The notes: generated by a model not told the origin, from the letters alone. A stretch of DNA of 64,000 nucleotides from Talpa occidentalis (GCF_014898055.3 NW_023601212.1:33840329-33904328), one strand, 5' to 3'. Shown: positions 48,966-61,392, numbered from the stretch's first letter. A program made the numbers and translations.

Positions 48966-51900
48966 TAAACCCCAAAAAAACAGAGTACACATTTTTCTCA
49001 AGCGCACATGGATCATTCTCCAGGATCGATCACATACTGGGGCACAAGACAAACATCAACAGATACACCAAGATTGAAATCATATCAACCATCTTTTCTG
49101 ACCATGAAGGCATCAAACTAGAAATAAACCATAAAAAGAAGGCAAGGAACTTTCCTACCTCATGGAGATTAAAAACCACACTACTGGAAGACCACTGGAC
49201 TAATGAGGAGATCAAAGAAGAAATTAAAAAATTCTTTGAATTGAACGACAAAGAGGACACCAATATCCTAAATGTATGGGATGCAGCAAAAGCAGTAATA
49301 AGAGGAAAATATATAGCAATAGAAGCTCACATCAAGAAACAAGAAAGAACTCAAAGAAACAACCTAATCTCGAAGCTCAAAGATCTAGAAAAAGAACAAC
49401 AAAAAAAACCCAAAACCAGTAGAAGAAAAGAAATAATAAAAACCAAAGCAGAAATAAATGAAATTGAAACTAAAAAAAAACAATCCAAAAGATCAATGAA
49501 ACCAAGAGCTGGTTCTTTGAAAAAATCAATAAAATAGACAAACCCCTAGCCAGGCTCACAAAGGAAAAAAGGGAGAAAGCACAAATAAACAGGATCACAA
49601 ATGAAAGAGGAGAAATCACAACGGACACAGCAGAAATCAAAAGAATAATCAGTAACTACTATGAACAGTTGTATAGAAACAAGTTCAACAATCTAGAGGG
49701 GATGGACAAATTCCTACAACTCTACAATCACCCAAAGCTAGATAAAGAAGAAATAGAACACCTAAACAGACCAATTACAATTAGCGAAATTGAAATGGTA
49801 ATCAAAAACCTCCCCAAAAACAAAAGCCCAGGACCTGATGGATTTCCAAATGAATTCTACCAAACATTCAGAGATGAATTAGTGCCTATCCTTCACAAAC
49901 TCTTTCAAAAAATTGAGAAGGAAGGGACAATACCAAACACATTCTATGAAGCCAACATTACACTAATACCAAAACCGAACAAGGACAACACAAAAAAGGA
50001 AAACTACAGGCGAATCTCCCTAATGAACACTGATGCAAAAATCCTCAATAAAATTTTAGCTATCAGAATCCAACAATGTATCCATAAGATAATTCACCAT
50101 GACCAAGTAGGATTCATGCCAGGGACACAAGGATGGTTTAACATCCGAAAATCAATCAACGTTATCCAACACATCAACAAAACAAAATATAAAAACCATA
50201 TGATAATATCAATAGATGCTGAGAAAGCTTTCGACAAAGTGCAACACGCATTCATGATAAAAGCCCTTGAAATTCTTGGGATACAAGGAACATACCTCAA
50301 CATCATAAAGGCCATATATGACAAGCCAACAGCCAGTATCATTCTCAATGGTGAAAAGCTGAAAGCAATTCCATTAAGTTCTGGAACAAGACAAGGATGT
50401 CCACTCTCACCACTGCTCTTCAATATAATACTGGAAGTCCTAGCCAGAGCAATAAGACAAGAGAAAGACATCCAAGGAATCCAAATAGGAAAAGAAGAAG
50501 TCAAACTATCACTATTTGCAGATGATATGATAATATACATAGAGAACCCCAAAAACTCCACAGAAAAACTAATTCAACGCATCAATCAGTTCAGTAAAGT
50601 GGCAGGATACAAAATCAACACGCAAAAGTCAGTAGCCTTCCTATACACAAACAATAAATCTGAAGAAGAAATCAAAAAAAGCATCCCTTTTATTATTGAA
50701 ACAAAAAAAAAAGAAATATTTGGGAATAAATCTAACAAAAGAGGTAAAGGACCTATACAAAGAAAACTATAAAACACTGTTAAAAGAAATAGAAGAAGAC
50801 ACAAAGAAATGGAAAGACATCCCCTGCTCATGGATTGGAAGAATAAACATTATTAAAATGGCCATCCTACCAAAAGCAATATACAGATTCAATGCTATTC
50901 CAATCAAAATTTCAATGTCATTCTTCAAAGAAATAGAACAATTATTGATGAAATTCATATGGAATCACAAAAAACCCCGAATAGCTAAAGCTCTGCTGAA
51001 AAAAAAAAGAAGGGAATGGAGGCATCACACTCCCAGACTTCAAACTCTACTACAAAGCCATAATCATCAAAACTGCATGGTATTGGAACAAGAACAGACA
51101 TACAGACCAATGGAATCGAATAGAAAATCCAGAAATAAACCCACAGGTTTATGGTCAACTAATCTTTGACAAAGGAGCAAAGACTATGCATTGGAGCAAA
51201 GAAAGTTTGTTCAATAAATGGTGCTGGGAAAACTGGGTCACTACATGCAAAAGAATGAAGCTTGACCACTACCTCACACCATACACAAAAATCAACTCAA
51301 AATGGATTAAAGAATTAGACATAAGACCTGAAACCATAAAATATATAGAAGGAAATATAGGCGAAACACTATGTGATTTGCACATCAAAGACATCTTTAC
51401 AGACACATCACCCAAAGCAGTGATAGTGAAGGCAAAGATAAACAGCTGGGACTACATCAAATTAAAGAGCTTCTGTACAGCAAAAGAGACAATAACAAAA
51501 ACAAAGAGAAACCCCACCAACTGGGAGAACATTTTTGCACACAACACTAATGATAAAGGACTGATCACAAAAATCTGCACAGAGCTGATGAGACTCAACA
51601 ACAACAAAGAAAATAATCCCGTCAAAAAATGGGCAGAAGAGCTAAAAAGAAACTTCTCTGAAGAGGAAATGCAAATGGCCAACAGGCATATGAAAAAATG
51701 TTCAACATCACTTGTAATCAGGGAAATGCAAATCAAAACTACCATGAGATACCACCTTACACCAGTGAGAATGGCACATATTAAAAAAAACTAGCAACAA
51801 CAAATGTTGGTGAGGGTGTGGAGAAAAAGGAACTCTTCTGCACTGCTGGTGGGAGTGCAAACTGGTCCAACCACTGTGGAGAGCTGTGTGGAGATTTCTG

Positions 51901-52245
51901 GACCTACTAAACATAGAGCTTCCATATGATCCAGCAATTCCACTCCTAGGTATTTACCCAAAGGACACAGAAACATCAATTCCAAAGAACACCTGCACCC
52001 CTATGTTTATAGCAGCACTATTTACAATAGCTAAGCTTTGGAAACAGCCCAAATGCCCAAAAATAGATGACTGGATCAAGAAGATGTGGTACATATATAC
52101 CATGGAATATTACTCAGCATTCAAAAAAGATAAACACATGCAATTTGCAGCAACATGGATGGCGCTGGAAGGGATCATGCTCAGTGAAATAAGCCAGAAA
52201 GCAAAAGAAAAATACCGGATGGTCTCACTCATAGCAGGAATCTAG
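48966..52245 (+). pseudogene. L1 ORF2 (endonuclease end, reverse transcriptase, C-terminus), frameshifted
   Basis: ORF2p is the L1 endonuclease/reverse transcriptase. This copy keeps the distal endonuclease (SDH at 49097-49105) and the reverse transcriptase core ([10 protein letters not shown], and FADD at 50515-50526). It also keeps the C-terminal region ([33 protein letters not shown]). Reading needs five frame segments: to 49537, 49669-50772, 50696-51169, 51186-51794 and 51886-52245. The four breaks fall in A runs near 49472-49480, 50700-50711, 51000-51009 and 51782-51790. At the first there are nine A where the intact copies have seven. Together with the missing first ~182 residues this makes it a pseudogene. 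Confidence 0.9.
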
Positions 52246-52422
52246 AAAACTTAAATAAGGGACCAGGAAATTGAATAACTATAATAAAGTGAAAATCAAA
52301 ATCAACAAAAAACTATGAACCAGAGACACTTTTTGGGGGGTGAGGGGCGGGATTGGGGTCAGAATGAGGGGGCTGCAGTTGTATGGGGAATATAAAAATA
52401 AAATTTATTATTTAAAAAAAAA
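48966..52422 (+). mobile_element. 5'-truncated sense L1 (about 3.46 kb)
   Basis: Begins inside ORF2 at the codon matching residue ~183 of the intact copy at 62496 (ctaaaccccaaaaaaacaga) and runs to the 3'UTR and an A-rich end near 52422 (aaaataaaatttattattta). It lacks the 5'UTR, ORF1 and the N-terminal endonuclease. The 3'UTR has the G-rich ggggggtgaggggcgggatt motif. No convincing target duplication was found. It is young by sequence, with roughly one mismatch per 20-25 bases against the 63 kb copy over the first ~230 bp. Confidence 0.93.
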
Positions 52423-52510
52423 GAATTGAGGGGAAAGAAGGAACAACTTCTGTACAGGTATGCAGTAGAAATGATGGCTTATCTGAGTCTCTAAAGATGA
52501 TGGGAAGTAG

Positions 52511-52780
52511 GGTCTCCCTGGTGGTGCAAGGAGTTAAGCACAGCACTGTGAAGCAATCCGCAGCCTCTGCAGCATGAGTTCTATCCTCGGCTGGCCAGGG
52601 TGAAAACCACATGGCACAGCAGACCTCTCCTGTCTTGCCCCCTGCTCCCCTCAGCAGTGTATTTCAGTCAGTCTGTCTGTTCTGGTCCCCACTCTGTCTC
52701 TGGTGAATCTTCTCACCCCACCCCCTCACCTCTGGCCTGTGCCCCAGTTCTTGTATGCATAAATAAATAAATCTTTAAAA
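52511..52780 (+). mobile_element. tRNA-derived SINE, older subfamily
   Basis: Sense copy: gtctccctggtggtgcaagg head, gcacagcactgtgaagc variant, (aaat)n tail. Target duplication aaagatgatgggaagtag at 52493-52510, repeated at 52781-52798 with two mismatches. It sits about 90 bp past the end of the L1. Confidence 0.93.
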
Positions 52781-52798
52781 AAAGATAATGGGAACTAG

Positions 52799-54624
52799 CC
52801 CACAGAAGTTGGAGAAGCCATTCAAAGCAGATAAACGGCAACAATAAAGATTCTGGGGAGCAAAACAGTTGGCATATTTAGGGACTGAAACATTATTAGG
52901 TGGTGACATAATAAAGTAGATCAAAATAACTATTTTGATAATCTTATAAAGTCCTATGCTAACAAACACAAAATAATTAGAAATTCATAATTAGAAATTC
53001 AAACAAAGAGTTTGTTTTCATTAAAACTACAAATTTCTTGTGAATTTGAGTGTCTGGGATAGGAGTGGAGGTCAAAGCAGAAGAAATCAGTGTGCAGTGA
53101 CTCTTCTAGGAGTTCTGTGTGCAAAGAGGAGTCTTAAATTTGACATTGTGGGCAACACACACACACGCGTACACACACACATAATTGGTATTTGAGTACT
53201 ACTTTGTGTAATTTCTTCATTTATTATTCCCTTTTTGCCTTTTTGATAAAGAATGTTCCTTATATTTTTTTCTTTTTACTTGGCTGGGATCAGTGGCATG
53301 CTAATTATGAATAAATACTACAAAGCCTTTCATTTCAAATGTCAGAGCTCTTTCTCAAAAAGGTGAAAAGCAGTGAGTGCCCTAGTTAAATCAGATGACT
53401 TCTTCTCGTCCATGAAGTCATTGATTTGTGAAAATCTATTATTCTTTTATTTTGTACTAGAGGACACCATCAAAATAAAAATGCCACAGTTGGATGCTAT
53501 ATTGAAGCAGCACTGAAAAAACAGTTGTGAATTGTGCATAGTGACTTTAATGCCAGTTACTATTATCTGTTCGCAGTCACTAACTAGTTTCTTCTAATTT
53601 TTAGCTGGCTGTGGAGGATCTAAAGATACCATTTTATAGGGTGTGGACAGAGGTTACTTCATTGTTTATTGAACTAATGTGATAAGGAGAAGTAGGATTG
53701 GATATAAAATATAGATTCAAGTTCCCTTGTTTAAAATGTGCTTTTTATTCTTAGTTTGCAAATGTAGATGAAAGATACAAAGTTGAATGAATATTCAGTG
53801 ATTTGAGCAGAAAAAAAAAACATACTGCCATAAGTATTTAGAAAGAGAAAAGGGTGACTTTGGGCCTAGCATAGAATTTTCTTTCTTTCATTCTTCTGAT
53901 CATTAATCCCCTTACTTATTATTTATTCATTCAAGTTTCTTAAGATTGTCTACTAAATACAGATAAAGTGACAGATGTCGAAGTTACAGAAATTATTTGA
54001 AACTGAAAGGGATCTTAAAGTAATGGGTCCCCAATAATGGAGAGCCCAGAGACTCCTCTGAAAAGCTGACAAACACAGCTGCAGACAACACACAGAAATT
54101 CAGGGAGTCTGTGGATACCTTAAATTTACCATTTGATCCCTTGGAATATATGAATCGTGCATAACTATGTCTTATTGTCTAATGTTGTTCACTGTTTAAA
54201 TTTTGCCACCCAACCGAAGCCTTTCTAAACCTGATCTTGAGTGAGGTTGACTTCGTTTTCCTGATTTACTGGTAACGTTAACATTGGGTAGGGTCTTTGG
54301 GACACATCTCCAGCTGATAGATCTAGTGCTGACATCAAGGAGTCAATCAGATCAGTAAAACAAGCATGAGTGCCATCTAATGCCAAAACAGAGTAAATGT
54401 TGGTAATAGCAGGAATGCACACCAGGATTAGGGTGTGTAGTAGAAGAATTAGGGTTGTTGCTAGTTGGTTGGTTGATTGTTTCATTTCTTTTCAAGATTT
54501 GTAAATTTTTTTTTTTATGATCACACTCAACTACTCTATATCATAATCTCTTGAGTTAGCTGTTGTCTAAATTTAAGGATAGGAAACATTGGCAAATTTG
54601 TCTTTTTATTGGTAGAGGAGTATA
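52799..54624. other. Intron sequence, one CA tract
   Basis: No exon or named repeat except (CA)n at 53153-53182. Confidence 0.4.
53153..53182 (+). repeat. (CA)n microsatellite
   Basis: Short CA run interrupted by gcgt. Confidence 0.9.
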
Positions 54625-54638
54625 TGATTTGTAGTTTT

Positions 54639-54903
54639 GTGGGTTTTTTTTTTAAAGATTTATTTATTTATGCATAGAAGAACTGAGATGTAGGCCAGAG
54701 GTGCAAGGCATAAAAAGATTCACCAGAGACAGAGTGGGAAGCAGAACACATAGATCTACTGCAATACAATGCTGAGGGGAGCAGTGGGTGAGACAGGAGA
54801 GGTCTGTGGTGCCATATGTGGGTTAGCTCCCTGGCTGGGGATTGAACTCAGGTCTTAGTGGTGATGGGACTGAGACTTAACCCTTATGCCACCAAGGAGA
54901 CCC
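54639..54903 (-). mobile_element. tRNA-derived SINE, older and decayed
   Basis: Antisense copy with many substitutions (ccctggctggggattgaact region; ccaccaaggagacc end). Perfect 14-bp target duplication tgatttgtagtttt at 54625-54638 and 54904-54917. Confidence 0.9.
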
Positions 54904-54917
54904 TGATTTGTAGTTTT

Positions 54918-55200
54918 AAGTAAACTTTATTTTATAATAGTTTTAGCTTTTCAGAATAATTGTGAGATAGTTCAGTGAGTCCCCAAATATCCCACATCTA
55001 GTTTTCTCTAAACACTAGTGTGGTACTATTATAATTAATGAACCAAAATTGATATATTGCTGTTAAAGTCTATATTCAGATTTCTCAGTTTCACCCAATG
55101 TCCTCTTTCTCTCTTGAGATCCCATGGAGTGTTCCAAATTACATTTGATAGTCTTGTTTCCTTAGGTTTGATTTATGTCTGATGTTGGGTATATTTGAAC
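54918..55200 (-). mobile_element. Old L1M 3' end relic, antisense
   Basis: Landmarks ttttagcttttcagaataat, gtgagatagttcagtgagtc, cccaaatatcccacatctag, attaatgaaccaaaattgat, gattcttagttt-like tttctcagtttcacccaatg, and gatcccatggagtgttcc. These match the L1M 3'UTR that ends in this motif series. Confidence 0.65.
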
Positions 55201-56292
55201 TTTACTGTGATTTTTCAAATTCTTTTAAAAAATGAATTTTCAGAAAATTATTTTCTTCTGTTCTTTTGAAATTGCTATATAACCATTAAAACAAATTTTA
55301 TAGTGATTTGTGTAAATATAAATTATCATTAGGCTTTTCCATCTCTGATAATGAAAACAAAGGGAGCTAGAGAGAGAACTGCAGAGATACAATGATAGAA
55401 AGACCAGTTCAGTGGAAAACATGAGAATTGTATTTCCATTTGGACTCTAATCCTCCCTAGCTGCATGTTCTTTAGCAAGACATTTGCACTTTGTTTTTTA
55501 GTTTCCGCATCTATGGAATAAAGTGTCTGAACCAGAAAATTGCCCAGCCTTTGTTATATCAAGAGAAGATAAATAAAATTGACTACTCTTTCCCTGGTAA
55601 AAGTTAGAGGTCATAATATTTTTGTATTGGACAGGAGTCAGAGCTACTATGTACCCAAGTTTATAGTTGTACTTCTGCATTATAGATGATGAGTTTAGAA
55701 GAGTAGTTGGTCCAGGATCATACAGGAAACAGTGATAGGTCAGATTCTGAAACCTAGCACAGTGTCCAAAGAGACAAAAGCTCTTTCAGCATTCAGAAGC
55801 CCCTCAAACACTCTCCTTTCCAGCTGCTGTGTGTTGTTGCTAGGGCTCCTATCCTCACCAGGACCCCAAAATGAAGAGGGTTTCTTTGTGTTCCCATTGA
55901 ACTTAGGCACAACACACCATAGAAGATGCTCTAGATAAAAAGAGTTGATTGCTCCTTACTCCAAACAGATGTGCTGAAGTCACAAGGAAACCTGTGTACA
56001 CCCACGGAAATGCAGCAGGCATATCAGCAGGTCTCTCTTCTACCCAGTGTGTTAATATCTTAATATTTGTATTGCTTCTAAATGTCGTCAAGAGATATAT
56101 AGGGATATTGTGTCTCGTGGGAGCAGGATAGACTGTTGTGCTTCCTTCTCAAAGCTGAAAGGCAGTAAGTATGGTGTCATGTATGTGGGGAATTTTCACA
56201 ATCCTGGCTATAAGAACATGAGTAGGAGAGGACAGCTACTCAGGTCCTGCAGTATTAGTCATTTATAAACATAGCTGTGAAACATAGACAGT
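55201..56292. other. Intron sequence, nothing recognised
   Basis: AT-rich unique sequence. Confidence 0.4.
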
Positions 56293-56480
56293 TTTCTACA
56301 CTTGTGGTTCTTAATTTTGGACGTACATTAGAAGCCCTAGAGAGAGTTAAAGCTTCCTGTGCCAAGGCTCATTCCAAACCCATTCAATCAGAATGTCCGC
56401 AAATGATATCCAAACAGCAATTCCAGCATTAAAGAGCCCAGCTCACTCTAAGGTGGAGCCAGGAGTTCTGCGCTCGCACT
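56293..56480 (+). mobile_element. hAT-Charlie DNA transposon relic (MER20/MER5-like)
   Basis: Opens with cttgtggttcttaattttgg and acgtacattagaagccctag, then gagttaaagcttcctgtgcc and aacccattcaatcagaatgt. These follow the MER20/MER5 order. Ends are not sharp and the 3' half is weak. Confidence 0.5.
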
Positions 56481-56826
56481 CATCAGTTCAGGATGGTAGT
56501 GTTGTCACTTTGGGGGTAGAACTTGTCTGTGCTGTTTATTCTTATAAACTAAAAGAAAAACATGTATGACTTAACAAATGAAGATAATGATTATTAATGT
56601 TTAATAAACGTATTCATTTTTCTTATACTGTCATCAAATACATTATTTTCTGTTTAACATATAGAACTTTGTAGATGTCAGATAACTTTTTTCCCTAAAA
56701 TTCAGTTATCAGCAGTAAGCATGGACCTCATTATAATATATGCAGTTTTCCCCTAGAGGAACTATTATTTTCATTAAGTAGTCTCTAAATAGAAAAAAAT
56801 CATATTTTTAGTTTTTTTTATAATAA

Positions 56827-57847
56827 ATTTTATTTTTATATTCCCCATACAATTTCAACCCCCCCATTTTGACCCCAATCCCTCCCCTACCTCCACCCAC
56901 CCCCCAAAAGTGTCTCTGGTTCATAGTTTTTTGTTGATTTTGATTTTCACTTTCTTATAGTTATTCATTTTCCTGGTCCCTTATTTAAGTTTTCTAGATT
57001 CCTGCTATGAGTGAGACCATCCGGTATTTTTCTTTTGCTTTCTGGCTTATTTTGCTGAGCATGATCCCTTCCAGCGCCATCCATGTTGCTGCAAATTGCA
57101 TGTGTTTATCTTTTTTGAATGCTGAGTAATATTCCATGGTATATATGTACCACATCTTCTTGATCCAGTCATCTATTTTTGGGCATTTGGGCTGTTTCCA
57201 AAGCTTAGCTATTGTAAATAGTGCTGCTATAAACATAGGGGTGCAGGTGTTCTTTGGAATGGATGTTTCTGTGTCCTTTGGGTAAAGACCTGCGAGTGGA
57301 ATTGCTGGATCATATGGAAGCTCTATGTTTAGTAGGTCCAGAAATCTCCACACAGCTCTCCATAGTGGTTGGACCAGTTTGCACTCCCACCAACAGTGCA
57401 GAAGAGAAATAAACCATAAAAAGAAGGCAAGGTACTCTCCTACCTCGTGGAGATTGAAACCCACACTACTGGAAGTCCACTGGACTAACGAGGAGATAAA
57501 AGAAGAAATTAAAAAATTCTTTGAATTGAATGACAAGGAGGACACCAATTTCCTAAATATATGGGATGCAGCAAAAGCAGTAATAAGAGGAATATATATA
57601 GCAATAGATGCTCACATCAAGAAACAAGAAAGAACTCAAAGAAACAACCTAATCTCGAAGCTCAAAGATCTAGAAAAAGAACAACAAAAAAACCACAAAA
57701 CCAGTAGAAGAAAAGAAATAATAAAAACCAAAGCAGAAATAAATGAAATCGAAACTAAAAAAACAATCCAAAAGATCAATGAAACCAAGAGCTGGTTCTT
57801 CGAAAAAATAAATAAAATAGATAAACCCCTAGCCAGGCTCACAAGGG
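56827..57847 (-). mobile_element. Young L1 insertion with 5' inversion and internal loss
   Basis: 56827 to ~57405 is the antisense L1 3' end (3'UTR up to ORF2 LLGVYPKD...VGVQTGP region). About 57406-57847 is a plus-strand ORF2 piece from the endonuclease/RT linker (INHKKKARYSPTSW ... [14 protein letters not shown]). About 2 kb of ORF2 that normally lies between is missing. Perfect 16-bp target duplication catatttttagttttt at 56811-56826 and 57848-57863. Low divergence from the other young copies. Confidence 0.95.
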
Positions 57848-57922
57848 CATATTTTTAGTTTTTATAAAATTTTAAACTAATAATTTCAATATCTACAATT
57901 TTGGAGCTGATATTTGCTGTCT

Positions 57923-57942
57923 CTGTGTGTGTGTGTGTGTGT
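57923..57942 (+). repeat. (GT)n microsatellite
   Basis: About ten GT units. Confidence 0.9.
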
Positions 57943-59085
57943 ATTTAAGGAGTAAGATTTTTGTGTTAGCTTTGTAAGATTTCTCTTCCTTGTGGGAAGA
58001 GAATAAAATGTGTCTTTCCTTAGTATCATCCACAATGCGTTACAAGTTTTTGGGGTTGAATTATTATGCATTGAAGAATGCATAAAAAGTGAAAAGCAAA
58101 CAAGTTCACACATTTTGTAATTTACATTTTTTCTGCATCAAATAGCAGATGTTTTCTGATTTTTGTAACATATTATTTCCCAGGTTATTATATAGAACAG
58201 GGCTCAAATGTAGGGAGGTTTTTTGAAAGGAAAGTTACTCTGTTGGTTGATTTTGGTCCTTGATCTTAAGAAAAACTTTCAGATAAACTTCTGCTATGTT
58301 AGATGGAAATACTTATAAATTTAGTACATATATACTCCATGTTGATAGAATTTTTTCTTAGATATCTTATCTCTTTTCCAAGGATTTCATTTCTATATAT
58401 TTAAGATTTTTAAATCAGATATTCAGATCTACAGTATTTTGTTACTTTTGTACTAGAGATTTGTTCAGATTATCTGTTAAGATCTGCTTTTTGACAGATA
58501 GTATTTCTATCATTTAACAGAGAGGATGAGTAAGTCAGTAGCAGTATTTTCTAGTGGTGTTCTTGAAATAGAAATTTCTGAGAGCTTTGACGTTTTAGCA
58601 GTTAACAGACTTTGTAAAAAATAAGAACGTTTACAAGGAATTCCTTCATGATTTTAATAAGAAGTAGGTTTCAATCTGTGCAATTAAACAATAAGGATAT
58701 ATCTAATAGACTAAAATACCCCACAGTGATTTGACTAACATCATAGGCAGGAAGAAGTAGAATAAGCTTTTCCTTTGTTGGTTAAGTAGCCAATGACTGG
58801 ATGTCAGAGCAGTCTAATTCTTTTCTAAGTATCAGAATGAACATCAAATGCTGACAGAAAGTAGCATCAATCATTTTGTGAAATCCATAAATCTTTGTCC
58901 TGTTCTAATAAGCAGGGCTATATATCTTTAGAATATATTGCTAAATGATATACTGATAATATCAACTATACATACCTTAGCACAGAATGGGTACTTTTTC
59001 AACTGCTCAGTTATGCACTGGTTAGTTCTAAATACATGCAAACAATGTAGGTATCTCAATCACTTTAAATCATTTTCTTATCTTG
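57943..59085. other. Intron sequence, nothing recognised
   Basis: AT-rich unique sequence. Confidence 0.4.
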
Positions 59086-59094
59086 AAAATCAAT

Positions 59095-59356
59095 TCTTTT
59101 TTTTTATTTATTTATACAAGCACTGGGTACAGTCAGAAGCGCAGGAGGGTGAGAGAATTCACCAGAGACAGAGCAGGGAACAGAACAGGCAGACTGACTG
59201 AAATACACTGCTGAGGGGAGCAGCGGGTGAGACAGGAGAGATCTGTTGCACCATGTGGGACCCTTGCCCAGCGGCTGGGGATCGAACCAGTGCTGTAGAG
59301 GCTGTGGGCAGCTTTGCAGCCCAGCGCTCAACCACTGTGCCACCAGGGGAGGCCCA
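59095..59356 (-). mobile_element. tRNA-derived SINE
   Basis: Antisense copy, tail at ttctttttttttatttattt and head complement gccaccaggggaggccc. Flanked by aaaatcaat (59086-59094 and 59357-59365), extendable with a one-base gap (caattcttt / caatcttt). Confidence 0.92.
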
Positions 59357-59365
59357 AAAATCAAT

Positions 59366-60176
59366 CTTTAGCATTTTTTTCTGCATAAAGATATATCTCA
59401 GATTCAGCTTATAGGCCTTGGTAATAACACTCCAACAAGTTGGGTCAAGTTTAAATCTTATCCTTAGGTGTCAGTTGTATTTAAGTAATCACACACACAT
59501 TATTGAGTGCTTTATAAGAAGGTCTTGGTGAAGGGGACTATATTGTCATGTCCCCTTAGCAGTATCTGATGCTGTCTTCAGTGTTGTCTGCCATGTAAGT
59601 CCCAGCACACCTTTTTAACCATCTATTGTAGGTTCTCTCCTTTCCTGTCAAAAAAAAAAAAAAAAGATGAGATTGCAAACTCACTTTCTCCCTAATCCAA
59701 AGTACCAGTTACTTACAATTTCACTCTTTTTATTTTATAAAAGTCACTACATCTCTTACTGTTTCTGAAATTTTATGTTACCACACCAGTAAGGAGAACC
59801 ATTTTTGGAGGGGTTAAATATTTCCTGTAAAGTGAAATCTGCTTATGAATGGTACTTTTGTAATGTTCAGCATAAACATAGTAAAACATTTGCTCAAAAT
59901 GTTACTTGGGCAAGTGTTAATGTCTGCACATATTACTTGAGAACGTGACATAGTGAAACCAGTAGATCAGAGGCCAAGTCCCCTGATAAAGGAAAAATAA
60001 CATATCTACAGAGATTATTTCTCCCTGTTGTTTTGTACATTGAGGGAACAAGGAGAAATTGGGAGGCTAACATAGATCAGGTGAATTGATTGCATTCTTG
60101 TAAAACATCTCAAGCTTTTGGAATTAGATTTTATTTTTTCTTTTTTTATTAATTTAAAAAAAAAATTTACATCATT
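59366..60176. other. Intron before the full-length L1
   Basis: No gene. An A16 run lies at 59650-59665. The stretch taatttaaaaaaaaaatttac just before the L1 resembles an L1 endonuclease target on one strand. The second target copy would lie beyond the window. Confidence 0.4.
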
Positions 60177-61392
60177 GGGGGTGGAGCAACATGGTGGCGA
60201 GGAGACGCTGCGAGTAAGATCTCCCATTAAAAAAAGTGAATAGGGAGGAAAAGCGGCAGGTCCCAGTGAGAACTGGGACACGGAAGATAAACGGGTGACT
60301 CCAGCAAACTACCCGAAGAAGAAAGTGGCCATAAAAGAGGACTAGAAGGGAGGGAAGCGCAGAACCCTGCTCCCCTCCCCCGCCCACAGAGGCGACACTC
60401 TCCGACCGGACCAGCAGAGAGGGAGAAAAACAACAAACCAAAACAACCAACAAGAACAAACGACGCAGCAAGCTACTGTGAGTGGAAAGGAACTATTGCA
60501 GCCACCACACCCCGTGAACAGGAGCTGAGGCGAACCCTGCAGGATCCGCCTCGGCGGTGAGCGAACGGCTCCGGGCGCCATTAGAGAAGAACAAAGACCC
60601 CTGGAGACTCGCACACAGCCCGGGCTGCCGGTAAGCTGGCCCTGGAAAGCGGCGCGCTCAGGGAGCTTGAAAAGCAAGTGCAGACCGGAATCGCGGCTGC
60701 CCAGGTACCCGCGCCTGCGACCTAGGCTTGCGGGGAGACGACCTAGGCTTGCGGGGAGACACGCGGAGGTCCTCACTGACGTGAAGGTCCCTCCCTGAGT
60801 GAGCAGGAACCAGGCACCCGGGCACGGGAGCGGTGCAAAAGGCGCCATTCCCGCGCCACTGAACTGGGCTACAGCCCGCGTCCTGGAACTGAGGGCTTTG
60901 AACTGAGACCCGGGGCACGAAAATTCGGGGCGTGGGTTCTCCACGACGGTGGGGCACAAGGCAGACACAGCACCCCAAAGCTGTTGAAGTGTACCCTACC
61001 ATTCCCGCTCTGTTCCCTGTCCCACGGGGTGGGGGGGACGAAAAACAGCCCCCCAAGGACAATAGGAGAGATCTCTGGCGCCACCTAGTGACCAGGAAAA
61101 AAAAAGTCACTAACACCCCATAGAACAGGAAATTTCTTAAGACTGCTTGAAAAGGGCAGAAGGCTTCTGCAGTGGCCAGCCGGGAAGTTATTCCACGCCA
61201 GGCCCCTTCCGACCAGCAGTCTGAGCCCACAGAGGGAGCAGGCACCCACGTCCGGGGCAGACTGGGGGCGCAGAAGAGTGTGCCTGAAACCGGAGGCGCA
61301 GGGACTGCATCCCGCTTCGCCATTTGAGAACAGGGACATTTCTTCAGTAAAAACTGCCTAAAACCAGCAGAAAGCTCCCCCAGAAGACAGAG
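60177..61392 (+). promoter_or_regulatory. L1 5'UTR with internal promoter
   Basis: By family knowledge the L1 5'UTR holds an internal Pol II promoter. Here it is the most GC- and CpG-rich part of the window. The first bases contain caacatggtggcg (60188-60200), similar to the YY1-type site that sets the L1 start in primates. A 21-bp unit, cgacctaggcttgcggggaga, is tandemly doubled (60718-60738 and 60739-60759). Antisense open frames (60342-60968, 60658-61323) cover it, most likely because GC-rich DNA has few stops. Confidence 0.8.

Noticed and set aside
50094..50561. 155-codon antisense frame opposite L1 ORF2
   Set aside because: Lies opposite the reverse transcriptase region of L1; no independent support.
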